From Chalciporus piperatus (Eukaryota > Basidiomycota > Agaricomycetes > Boletales > Boletaceae), in NCBI GenBank assembly GCA_038093975.1, contig JBBPTG010000005.1, positions 248,001 through 312,000 on the forward strand: a DNA stretch of 64,000 nucleotides, given 5' to 3'. Under the pieces are notes generated by a model. That model was not told the DNA's origin, did no database searches, and saw only the letters and a program-made list of their open reading frames with translations. Within the stretch, counting starts at the first letter, position 1; every line of letters begins with the position of its first letter. Below, one piece after another: positions 33,516 through 44,084 of the stretch. A program made the position numbers and the translations under genes.

Positions 33516-34819
33516 TCAGTCAACATTATCTAACTTGGCCCTCAACACCCTGCCACGATCAAGGATAGTGTCTGCCTCAAGGTAACATCCCTTCAACCAA
33601 CGATTCGTCTGCCCTTCTCCTGCGTAGCCGGGATCAGCTGCATCTGTGAAAGCAGTGCGAGCGTGGAGCACTCTCCGGTTGTCGAAAATAACAGCATCTC
33701 CTTCCTGCATGGTATATTCCAGACGGTTATCGGTGTCGTCTAATTGCGCAGCGAATTTTTTGAGGGCCCTATAGAAGGCAGTCGGTGTCGAGCTCGTAAG
33801 AGGCGCTTGGAATGGAGGAGAGTAATTAATATGTTTAATGGATGCCGGAGCGTTGGGAGGGGAATGTGCATCTAGCTCGATGGTCGGATGCTCGTGGTGG
33901 AGATGGTGTCCGTCGTTTATGTAGTGGAATGGCACAGGAGTCGTGGCCAAGACATCAAAGTCAGTGGGATGAGACTTTCGCAGCACCGAAGTTACGTGGA
34001 GAGCGTCCACGAATATCGAAGTGCCACCTAGGACATGGTTGCGCAAGCAATGTAAGATCTGGTATCGGGGTGGATGTTGGAAGTAACTGCTCAAGAGCTT
34101 GAGATAGCTTTCAGAGACAGGGTGTGGTTATAGACCTACAGCAGATCCATGTGCAACCCGAGATCCAGGTTAGTGTAGGCAATATTACGGCTGTTGCGGA
34201 CATTCTTGACGTCCCACAGTTCACCGTAGAATGTTGTGCGTAATTCTCCAAAGATGTTAGCGAGTTTCCGAAGTTCGCAGGTATCGTTAGAGGTCTGCTC
34301 GTTCGGCACACCTGTGACGAAGAGGAGGCCATATTGTGTGAGCTGATCGATGGCAGCAAGGAGTCTAGAGGGCTCCTTTAGCTCTGTGTATGAGATATAG
34401 GGATCTTGAGCTTGAGATATAGAGGAGACGTTCCAAGGTATCTGTTCTGTGTCCCGATGAAATTGTGATAGCTTTGAAGGAGAAGAGTAGCGTTCCAGGA
34501 AAGTAGATGTATAAAATGATTCATGTCCATCGATCCACCGTATGTGTACACCATCAGCGGCCCTTGTCAAACCGCCCAGGACAGGCCGGATATCATCCGG
34601 AATGTCTGAGGACTCGTGAAGTTTCTGTTGCGTAGATGGATGGACACACGAGGGACATTGGCATGAATCCCGCAACCATTGATGGGGGAAGCTAGTGTTC
34701 CCCGAGATGACCAGTTGCGTATTGTCAAAAGTAACATCCGATGAGAGCTGTCTGGCGTGGATCCGTGAGCGAGTCAAGGTGCGCCAGATTGTAGATTGTA
34801 GAACGAGGGGGCGAAACAT
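33516..34819 (-). CDS. Gamma-butyrobetaine dioxygenase-like enzyme
   Basis: Fe(II)/2-oxoglutarate dioxygenase of the TauD/BBOX family. Members hydroxylate gamma-butyrobetaine or trimethyllysine in carnitine synthesis. Exons 34140-34819 and 33516-34086 give 416 residues. The N-terminal zinc-binding domain shows FPHQWLRDSCQCPSCVHPST. The catalytic domain has the metal triad: HMD (in LGLHMDLLYFQHPP, spanning the intron) and a distal His in RRVLHARTAF, with an Arg-containing end NRWLKGCYLEAD. A hydrophobic/basic N-terminus (about 25 residues) could target mitochondria. BBOX versus TMLH cannot be decided from sequence alone; overall layout favours BBOX. It is divergent from the GH5 gene (197 bases between starts). 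Confidence 0.85.
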
Positions 34820-35016
34820 GGTTTGGTTAGCGATAAGGTGCACCTCGGAGCTCGGACACGGAATAGCGGGAACGAGTCCGGGGCGGTTGTTTGGATCTAA
34901 GGCTTTTGCCAAACAACCACATCTCCTTTTGGAAGCGTTCATTGCTGAGGGCCAACAAGCCAGGACATCTGGCACCACCACTATAATTGTACCCACCCTG
35001 CGCATTGCCTTCTAGT

Positions 35017-38006
35017 ATGGACAACCTTTCGGATTCAGAAGCATCGTTCATCATGCTTGATAATGCGCCGGAAGCCGGTGACAGGTCAATACCCGAATCA
35101 GAACGGGTGAACATTTGTCTACACTTGCTGTCATTTAAGTTAATGCTGACTGTTTCCACGTAAAGATACCTATCCATCCCTCTCAAGCACCAAATTATAT
35201 ACCAGGATCACGCTCGACATACGCTCACGACTGGTCACCGAGGGGTACTGGTGGAAAGATTGATCGCAGAGGACGACACTTCGTTGATGCGTACGGACGC
35301 GTATGCAGTCTTCGAGGCGTAAACGTGTCTGGTGCTAGTAAAATGTGTGTGCACTTTCTTTGGAACGAGATGATGCCGCCATACTCAGCAGTGTACCTTC
35401 GACAGTCCAGCTAATCATACTCACGATACATTTCCTGCTGATCACCATTCGGTAACATTCGTCGGTCGACCGTTCCCACTTGAAGAGGCACCTCAGCACT
35501 TTGCCCGTTTGAGAAGGTGGGGTCTATCTTTCAGTAAGTTGAACGCCATTCTAAGGATTGCAAGTCTGACATCCCTTCAGTTCGTTTTCTTATCACCTGG
35601 GAAGCGGTCGAACATGCAGGCCCGTAAGTTGTTGCCATTCAACTGTTGATTTTCCGACTGAGCTCACCAATATTCTAGAGGCATTTATGATCTGGAATAT
35701 TTGACATATGTCAGAAAACTGTTATCCTTGCTCCCAGAATACGGTCTCTCTGCATTCGTTGTTGTTCATCAAGATGTCTGGTCGAGATACTCAGGCGGAT
35801 CTGGCGCGCCCGCATGGACCCTCGAGGATATTGGGTTCGATTTGCATGCCCTCGAGGAGTCTGGAGCTGCGTGGCTCTTGGGTGTTAAAGGTGGTGGTCA
35901 CGTTGAGGCTGAGCGCGGAATCTGGCCTTGTGGCTACCAAAAGCTCGCTGCTGCTACCATGGCGTAAGCTCTGTCATTGCAGGTTATGATCCCCTTGCTC
36001 AACCCCGGTTCTTACTAGGACATGCTTTTGGGCAGGTGACACGTTTGCCCCCAAACTCAAAATAACTGCGTCCAATGGGGAGGTCAAATCTGTCCAACAA
36101 TACCTTCAAGATGCTTTCCTTGATATGTATGCACAAGTCGCGAAGACCCTAGGTGATCTCGAGGGAGTACTCGGGTTTGAGGTAAGCTTGTGGTTTCATC
36201 AAGGATTTCGAATTTCGAGTCAACAATCTTGAGCAGATGATGAACGAACCGCATAGAGGATACATAAACCTTTCTTCTCTTCACAAGTTCGATTACAACA
36301 CAGACTTACATCTGTCCTACGTTCGTAAGTGCTCACATTTACCCCGCCTGAAACCTGGTAACGCGATTCTTCCCCAAGCTTCCGCATTTGAATCGTTTAT
36401 GCTCGGTTCTGGATATCCTACACTCGTTTCTCACTGGACACGGTCATTCCCTTTACCTACCCGTATGACTTCACGCAACATCTTGAACGCTGACAAACGC
36501 CCCGTGTGGAGACCTGATGGTCCCACTGAAGGCAAATGTGTGTGGGAAATGCATGGCGTTTGGGGATGGGATATAGCCAAGAACGAAGGTGTCGTTCTGC
36601 GCGAAAATTATTTCACAAAGCATCCTGCAAGCGGACGCAAGGTGCGCTTCGCTCCTTGTCGTACAGTGCGGATTCTTACGATCATTCTCAGGTTGACTGG
36701 TATACAGACTGTTATTACCCGTTCCTGAAACGCTGGGCAGAGCGAGTACACAGCGTCGCACCAAGGGAAAAGATTCTCTTCGTCGAACCAATCCCTAACG
36801 AGGTTAGCTGCTTCTCGCTCGCTGTGGATATTTTGAGCGTTTCTAACGCGCCTGCATAGTTCTGTCCATCAACATGGACGAAGGAGCATCAAATTCCTAA
36901 CATGGTTTTTGCGCCGCATTGGTGAGGACGTTGTTTTATCACCAACTTGGGTAGCCCTGACTCGTCCCAGGTATGACCTCAACGTGTTGTTCACAAAAGC
37001 CTTTGGGGACTTTACTGTGAATGTACAGGGATTGTCGCGAGTGAGATACTTTTCGTTAGTTCTTCGGCCTGGTGCTTACCTTGTTGCAGGGAATGTTTCC
37101 TCTCAAGGCCTTATATTGGGGTCAGCAAGGCGCTCGGGACAACTACTCCTTACAGATACATAATATCGTTGATGTTGGGCACAAAGTGCTGGGTGAGGTG
37201 CCCATTCTCATCGGCGAATGTGGAATACCTATGGATATGAAGTACGTGTTCTACTCGGGATCTTAATGACCGAGCTAATCCGTCCCTAGCGGCAAGGAGG
37301 CCTTTGAAACAGACAACTGGACTTGGCAATATCGGATGATGGATGCAATGATGACTGCTCTGGAGCGGTCCCTTGCGAGCTTCACGTATGTGTGATCAGT
37401 CTATGGATGGGAATCAGCTCTAAACCATCGTACTTGGTTAGCTTGTGGAACTATAACCCGGACAACACAGACGCTCATGGCGACAATTGGAATGGCGAAA
37501 ACTTCGCATGGTTCAGTCGCCGACGTGCCCTTCCTCCCTCACTCCTAGACTTTGAACAAAACTCGTTCACACTCGACAACGGTGGCAGGATTTTGCCATC
37601 CGTTGTACGCCCATACCCAGCAAAGACAGCAGGGATACCCTCTAAGCTCGAGTACGACGTGAATACTGGAGACTTCGCCTTCGAATGGGTGACTGCTCCA
37701 GAAACGACTTCAAGAGAGACCGAGATATACATCCCTTCGTTGGTCTATCACGGTCGGAAACTTGTCGTTGAGGGACTTGCACCCGAAGACAAATGCGTGT
37801 ACGATGAATCCCGACAGACTCTTTTCGTGGTTCAAGGCGATTCCGCACCCGGAAAGACTCGCAAGGTCAAGGTTTCTGTACGCCCACCGCTCCGGCCTCA
37901 TTTCAACGTCAATACCTTCTGGAGCGACTTTGGGGAACTCATCACTTCTGGTTTTGTCCTCTTCATTGGCATATTCTTGTTCCTCAAATTTAGATTTTAT
38001 ATGTGA
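35017..38006 (+). CDS. GH5 glycosidase, endoglycoceramidase-related
   Basis: Glycoside hydrolase family 5 enzyme of the endoglycoceramidase-related group (steryl-glucosidase or glucosylceramidase types in fungi). Fourteen exons join in phase: 35017-35106, 35166-35346, 35411-35533, 35581-35623, 35679-35963, 36019-36181, 36237-36324, 36379-36641, 36692-36802, 36860-36921, 36971-37040, 37090-37241, 37290-37385 and 37442-38006, giving 763 residues. The opening has FVDAYGRVCSLRGVNVSG. The acid/base Glu is in GFEMMNEPHRG and the nucleophile Glu in VPILIGECGIP. FIRFLITWEAVEHAGPGIYD and HQDVWSRYSGG are typical. There is no signal peptide. The C-terminus has one hydrophobic helix (ITSGFVLFIGIFLFLKF), so it is probably a tail-anchored membrane protein acting on lipid glycosides. 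Substrate is inferred from family only. Confidence 0.9.
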
Positions 38007-38221
38007 ATACCTGGCAACGGTATCATTTAGGCCACATTATCGAACACTCGTTCCTTGGACATATATCTAGCATACCCATAAAGAAGCAATATCATCCTCT
38101 GTGGTGCGCTTGTGATGCTATTTTTGCAAGTGTTTCTTGTGCCGCTGATCCTACAACTCATTTACAAGCCTAAGCTGATGCAGAGTTGAAGGAACTGATT
38201 ACAAAACAACAAAATCCAAAC

Positions 38222-38280
38222 GGACACGAATCACCGTTATGTTGCGAACTCTGGGACTTGTGATATGACGCCCGGAGTCA
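38222..38280 (+). pseudogene. Fragment of a serine carboxypeptidase exon
   Basis: A 58-base piece matches exon 1 of the carboxypeptidase at 41690-41747 at about 48 of 58 positions. It translates as DTNHRYVANSGTCDMTPGV against [19 protein letters not shown]. Weaker similarity starts near 38195. The match stops where the duplicated SMP3/hydrophobin segment starts. It is a remnant of a second carboxypeptidase copy, cut off by the duplicated block. Confidence 0.75.
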
Positions 38281-38284
38281 CTGA

Positions 38285-38580
38285 TTGCAGCTCGCATGGC
38301 GGTTGACGATCACGCTGCGGTTCCCGAGAACAAGACGGCGCGCCCAGAAGAACTTGCCTCGGCGAAGTAGCTTTGTCGTGGCCTCCAGCACAATACTAAT
38401 TACTAGTGGAAACCCGAATGGGAAGACCAGAAACCTCTGAGGCGGCTCCTCAGGCTGCCTTCGTTGTCGGTCGTGTCTGTTCAGCTGGGCAACGCCACAT
38501 CTGTGTAAGATCGATTGGGCTTCCCGACGGCGAATCTCGGTATCCAAAGAGAACTGGTATGACACTTGCTATTCCATGGA
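38285..38580 (-). pseudogene. SMP3 fragment in duplicated block
   Basis: Short piece of SMP3 exon 4 on the minus strand (QPEEPPQRFLVFP for QPHQEPRFLTPL, then GKFFWARRLVLGNRS for GKLFWV plus the intron). It corresponds to about 2100-2330 in copy A and is truncated on the 38280 side where the carboxypeptidase fragment begins. Not functional. Confidence 0.75.
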
Positions 38581-38896
38581 TCTCATTTGGCGCTTTGGCG
38601 GCGTGCACCGGCCGGCTCAAGGCGCGTACTACATCCTCCCCCCGCGACTAGCTTATCTCTTGAACAGCTGTAAATGAACTATGGATAGATCCAACTGCCA
38701 GAGACCGAGTCTGTCTGTCTCTGCCAACAGTGTCGGGATAGCAACTTTCCTGATTTTATTCCAAACTTGTAGGATCACTCAATGCGACGACGGGTAAGAT
38801 TCTCATAACATCATACTACTACCAGTACTGAGTCACAATACACAGAACAACGAAGAAGCATGACCGATTTTGCCAGGGTCAAGATCCTTTTCTAGA

Positions 38897-39348
38897 TCAG
38901 AGGTTGAGGTTGATAGGGGAGCAACCGATAACGATTAGCCCGCTCTATAGAGAGAGATAAGTGATAGCATCAACCTCTCGCGAACGATACTCACGAAACT
39001 GTTACCAGTGCAGCAGACAGGCTGCTGGGTGCAAGTGCTACCGCTGCCGGTGCCGACGACCGTGACCGGAGTGCAAGCAACGCCGACCTGGCCAGTCACG
39101 CCAGCCAAGGAGACGCCGAGTAAACCTGCGAGCTCCGTCACGAGGGTGGAAGTGCTCTAAAAATCACTTCTGGTCAGCTTCCGCGTTTTAGCGGCGATGG
39201 TGACGGGATGGCTCACGGATTGGGCGCTGTTGCAGCACTGAATGCTTCCAGTGTTGCACTGGTCTGTATTACGGGCCTCCAGATCACTGGGGGCAGCGAC
39301 GGCCAAGGCCGCGACAGAGAGGAGAATTGCAGAGGGGCGAATGAACAT
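38897..39348 (-). CDS. Class I hydrophobin (copy 3)
   Basis: Secreted surface protein nearly identical to copy 2. Exons 39217-39348, 38995-39156 and 38897-38944 (introns 60 and 50 bases) give 113 residues. One codon is added near the signal cleavage region (EARNTDQCNTG against [10 protein letters not shown]). All eight cysteines are present and the end is SGLIVIGCSPINLNL. The TATA box is at 39446-39452, about 100 bases upstream of the ATG. It was carried here in the segmental duplication, whereas its SMP3 neighbours in the same block have decayed. That suggests the hydrophobin is kept by selection. Confidence 0.95.
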
Positions 39349-39445
39349 TGTTTGGTAGGTTGGGTTGGGTTGGGTTTTAGTCGAAAGAGTTGGTGTTCGC
39401 TGAAGAGCTGAAGATCCTGCTGGTCAACGGTGCTGCCCCCCACAT

Positions 39446-39452
39446 TTTATAC
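39446..39452 (-). promoter_or_regulatory. TATA box of hydrophobin 3
   Basis: TATAAAA on the minus strand in the context shared with hydrophobins 1 and 2. Confidence 0.6.
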
Positions 39453-40041
39453 CTTTCAGCTCCCCCTCCTGACGTGAAGCCTCCAAGGTGAATGTTACCG
39501 GATTGGAACCTGCTTTGATCACAGAACAAAACTTCCCACAAATAGTGCCGAATGTTGCGTTCCAGAATTTCTTGTGAGCGCTGTTAGCGTCACTCCGGTG
39601 CATCTCCGGTGCGCGCAAATGAATGTTTGAATGGAAGACGCGCCAACAAAGTGGCCTTCACGACGTTGGCATGCCGGCGCCCACGGTTCCACCGCACTCT
39701 GCCCGATGTCGGGTATGAAAATCCGTCTGGGGCTGGCCAATTGTTCCTCGCACATGATAAGTACGCTCAAAGGGTATCAAAGTGGTTAATCACTACGGCG
39801 AACCCAAACAACGAGGATCAATGGGTGTTAAATGTTCAAGACAACACTGTTTTCCTTGAAATATTGTTGGCGATCTCAGGGGCTGAGCAAGCATCAGTAA
39901 CAACGATTGTATTTGCGAGTCAGAAGGGCAGACAAACTTAATGAACTTCTTCTGCACTCCAGAGCACTCCCAGCTTACAATGCCTTGGCGTCTCGAGGTC
40001 AGGTCCAGAAAGCCACGTAAATCACCAGGGCTACTAATACG

Positions 40042-40990
40042 TTACAAATGTTCATCATGATACATTGTCTGTCCATCAACAACACAGCCCCGTTCGATGG
40101 CGTAAATCCCAAGGCCGAGTCCATCAGGCCATCCTGTCTGTATACTTTCAGGAATATGATCTAGATCGAGGTGCGGAAAAATGCGCTTTTTGAGTGTCGT
40201 GCATGACGAGATCCCCTCGGGTAGCGTGAAGTACGTCGCCACGGAGTCACAAGGTGTGTTGTATTGAAAGCTCGAGCGGAGAGAGCGGTCATTAGATCAT
40301 CCTGTGAGGTCCCTGCGATCGATGAAGGAGAGCTTTCCAGATAGTACATCTACGGAAGATTGAGTGGCATACGGATGGACGGGTAAAAGACTGGCACGCC
40401 TTGCTCAGGGATTCCGAGCAAATGCCGGAGAGGCATATATGTCTTCCAATATACCATATGCGTACTTGTACCAGAGGGGGCATTTTTCACGGTTGAGCGG
40501 AGGGAGAGAGGCAATGGAACAACCCCGCCTTGATGTAGGACACCAAAAACGAGCGCGAGCGCTGTATTGAATATCCTTGGGGCGGATGGTCATGCTTCGG
40601 TTCCCGAAGACCAGAAGATGGTAAATTACCCAAAAGAGCTTGCCTGGGGGCGGTGGTAACTTTGCCGTGGCCGCCAGGACAATAATCGGGAGAGAAGTCA
40701 CCTCAGGCTAGCGACGTCAAAAACCTCGGCTCCTGATGAGGCTGGACAGACAATGAGACTCGAAATGTACTCTTCAAGTAGGGCGCCTAGGAGTCTCCAG
40801 ATAGTTGTCAGCGCTTCAGAACGCGAACTAGATGAGTAGCGGTCCGAGAAACATTGGTAGGTCAACCCCGGCCGACATGCAACCAGTTCGGATGTAGGCC
40901 ATGGTCGGCGAGGTTCTGTGCTGAAAGATTGCTCGATAAAGTTGTAAGGCATGGATCTAGACTGCACCCGCCAGTGGGATGGATATCAGC
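40042..40990 (-). pseudogene. Truncated SMP3 copy in duplicated block
   Basis: Holds the last SMP3 exon almost unchanged (LPEGISSCTTLKKRIFPHLD, LGIYAIERGCVVDG, stop at 40042), the region of exon 5 and the 3' part of exon 4. Small insertions and deletions break the frame: for example, extra bases around 40640-40700 and a loss around 40720-40760 relative to 4555-4680. The first half of the gene is missing beyond about 40990. It cannot encode the enzyme. The near-identity of the last exon to the functional copy indicates recent duplication or gene conversion. Confidence 0.85.
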
Positions 40991-41554
40991 AGCGCGGGAG
41001 ATGCAAGTTTGCAGAAATAGCGTCATAAGCGCACCTTGACGGATCAATGACTCCAGACACTCAAGACAGTAATGCAACCTTTAGACCTCAAGGCCTCAGG
41101 AGTTGTTCTGACTACGATGGGTATACTTTTGCCAAGTGGGTCAATGCCATGATGTAAGTACCACGTATGAAACTTGACGAACAAGACTGCGGCGGCCACT
41201 GGCAGTGAAGCCAACCAAACCATGGGATACCTACCACTTTCGTAGTCTCCCCTACTAGGCAAACCAAGGAGTCGGGATGAAGACAGTCGTCGCCCTCCCG
41301 GGCTATACCACTTTCAACGTGGCAACTTCCCCGAACTGGCAATAATCTCCGATGCTCGGTTATCGAGAGTCACTGTGCGAATAACATTCGGATGAACTAC
41401 CTACTGTCTCCCGCGGCCATTAGTATCCCGAACCCAGAATGGGTTAGTTGGGAGTGTTGGCAATGGCATACCAGACTCGGATAATAACACGCTGACTCGG
41501 ATCCCTCTGGACATTTTCTTCCTATTCTACCAGTCGGCGTGTCCTGCTTCAGGG
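40991..41554. other. Upstream region of the carboxypeptidase
   Basis: No gene supported. Minus-strand frames at 41044-41340 have a hydrophobic stretch (LPVAAAVLFVKFHTWYLHH) that could be very decayed SMP3, but I cannot align it with confidence. The 3' part should hold the carboxypeptidase promoter. Confidence 0.4.
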
Positions 41555-43757
41555 ATGCTTTTTCTCATTCAGCGCAGCGCACTACTCATCGCTGGAGCGG
41601 CCTTAGCACATGCAGTATCGTTCCATAACTCGGAGGAACTGAACACAGGAAAACAAGTGTTTCATTCGCTGATCCACACCGACACGAATCTCCGCTATGT
41701 TGCGAACTCTGGAATCTGTGAAACGACACATGGAGTCAAGCAGTATTCTGGCTACATTGACGTTGGGACTAATATGTCGATGGTATGCAAAGCATTGCGG
41801 GGAAAGATGACCACTTACACTCTAGGAAAATAGTGGTTCTGGTTCTTCGAGGCTCGTAACTCGCCCGAGACTGCGCCTTTCACGCTCTGGTGACTCTGTC
41901 ACACGACCTCTAGCAATCTGAGAACTAATATCTTTCGTGCAAGGTTAAACGGAGGCCCAGGATGTTCCTCCATGATTGGTCTCTTCCAAGGTGAGCGCCA
42001 TGCCTGTCATAACATCCTAACTAACTGTTCTCTGCACGCAGAGAACGGACCGTGTTTGGTGAATGAAGATGAAAACTCGACCCACCTCAACCCTTACAGG
42101 TATGACTCACCATATTTGGTTCTGGTTCTGTTCCCTGAATTGATTGAATAGTTGGAACAACGTGAGCAATAGTGCGTGAACAAGAGATCTTCAACTGAGG
42201 AGAGACCAATACTTGCAACCTAGTCATCTACATTGATCAACCGATCGGCACTGGTTTCTCCTATGGAACAGACACCGTCAACAGTACTGAGACTGCTGCA
42301 CCGTTTGTGTGGAAAGCGTTCCAGATTCTTTTCGAGAGCCAGCTTTTCTCCGAGTATGCAAATCGCGAGTATGTACATCGAGTTCTATCTTTTGCTGGAT
42401 TTGTCTAGACGATATTGCGCAGGTTCATCGTTGCAACAGAGAGCTATGGCGGTCACTATGGGCCCAGCTTCGTTACTTATTTTGACGAGCAGAACGCCTT
42501 GATTGCTAGTGACGAAATCGAGGGTGAGCCTATCGTTGTCAGTGCTCTCATGATCAACAAGTACGTTCTACCCGCGAATTCGCATGTGCTCAATCTCTCA
42601 GCGTCTACTGCAGTGGCTGGTATGATCCCTTGATTCAGAACATCGCCTACTATACCTTCGCGACCAATGCCCCTGGATACGGTCAACTTCAACCTGACGA
42701 TGTATTGAAGAACATCTCCGAGGCTCTCTATGGACCCAACGGATGTGTCGCACAGGAGGAAGCTTGCTATGCCGCAGGCAACTCCAAGGAATCTGACGAA
42801 ATCTGCTTCAGCGCGGACGACTATTGCGTATGTGGGACGTTCGGTTTCTGTATATTGGTTATTCACAACATCTGGCAGATCAACAACGTGTTCACCCCTG
42901 CCGTTGGTAATCTGGACTCGTATGATCTCCGCCAGAATTCCTCAGCGTTGTTCCCTCCGAATTACTACTTGAAATACCTGGCCAATCCGGAGGTTGTGAG
43001 CAAGATTGGTGCTGAGAGCACATACCAGGAATGCCCTAGCGCTCCGTACGATATGGTCATCAAGACTGGTGATGTATGCTAATTTTTCGGAACTCCCGAA
43101 GGTGCATATGACTCAAGACTCGGACTTGTTATTTAGGATGCACGAACATGGCTTCCTCAACTCTCCGCATTAGCGGACTCTGGGTTAAAGATCCTGATTT
43201 GGGTACGCAAACTTGAACCAGCTTGAGGTGGCTTCGGGTTCGTGCTAACCATAAGCACCATTGCACGATTAGGCTGGAGATACCGACATCAAGTGCGTAT
43301 GAATTTTCTGCTCTTTATGCTGTCATCTTGATGATTGGTCACTTCAAAGCTGCAACTGGCTCGGTGTAAGGTTTCAAATACCGATCGATCTCCGTCTACT
43401 GATCATATAACAGGGCTACGCTTCTGTCCTCGCCATGGACTGGTACGGTAACGAGACTCTCCACAATACCCCTCTCACCAACATCACACTCGATGGCACG
43501 CCCATCGCTGCCGTCGCGAATGTCGACAATTTTACTTTCGCGTACGTACTTCTGGATCGCGTCGAAATGATCGCTGACTTGATTCTTCACCGATAGGAGG
43601 GTTTACGCAGCTGGTCATGAAGTGGTATGTCGAGGCTCTCACGGTTGGCGCGTTGATTTCGCTCAGGAAGAATTGTTTTTAGCCTGCTTTCCAGCCTGCA
43701 GCGGCTCTGGTGATTTTTACCCAGGTCATCAACAAGGAGCCTCTCCACTCAGTATAA
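41555..43757 (+). CDS. Secreted serine carboxypeptidase (S10 family)
   Basis: Exopeptidase of the carboxypeptidase Y family, removing C-terminal residues at acidic pH. Fifteen exons join in phase (41555-41782, 41834-41889, 41944-41990, 42042-42099, 42152-42171, 42224-42368, 42423-42560, 42614-42827, 42879-43073, 43137-43202, 43273-43292, 43350-43365, 43414-43541, 43597-43624, 43683-43757), giving 477 residues. The signal peptide is [21 protein letters not shown]10 signatures are [34 protein letters not shown], the nucleophile Ser in [11 protein letters not shown], the Asp in WAGDTDINCNW and the His in AAGHEVPAFQP. Several NxS/T sites are present. The nucleophile motif has T and G where GESYAGHY is usual. 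Some exons are only 16-28 bases. Confidence 0.92.
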
Positions 43758-44084
43758 GGGTAAATCAGGGTAGATGTATTGTTGTCTAATGAAGATACCC
43801 ATCTATATATTGCTGTGTTCAGCCCTTAGGGTTTGGGAGCAGACGGCTTCTTCAATTACACACCAACCGAGCATATTGTTTGTAGGTTTGACTCGGTAGG
43901 TACTGCAGCATATGAACCAGATACCAGATATTTGAGAACACAAACGGCTCAATCAAGCCAGTCATTCACGGTAGGGTATAATGGATAGAAGTAGCAGATA
44001 ACTGCTGAGTTCGGATCGATAGCAATAACAATACAAATTCTAGGCAACCAAATCGCACGGGGGTTCGCTAGACAAGTCGATAGG
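43758..44084. other. Convergent 3' regions of carboxypeptidase and GWT1
   Basis: 327 bases between convergent stop codons. No gene seen. Confidence 0.6.

Larger units (their letters stand above)
38300..40990. repeat. Segmental duplication, copy B
   Basis: Direct duplicate of about 2090-4950, same orientation and same internal order, 36 kb away. It includes an SMP3 fragment, hydrophobin 3 with flanks, and the 3' half of another SMP3 copy. It lies between a carboxypeptidase fragment (38222-38280) and the intact carboxypeptidase (41555). No transposase, terminal inverted repeat or long terminal repeat is visible at its ends. Confidence 0.85.

Noticed and set aside
38300..40990. Possibility that the duplicated block is a transposon
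   Set aside because: The block consists of ordinary gene sequence (hydrophobin and SMP3 pieces). I see no transposase, reverse transcriptase, terminal repeats or poly-A at its ends.
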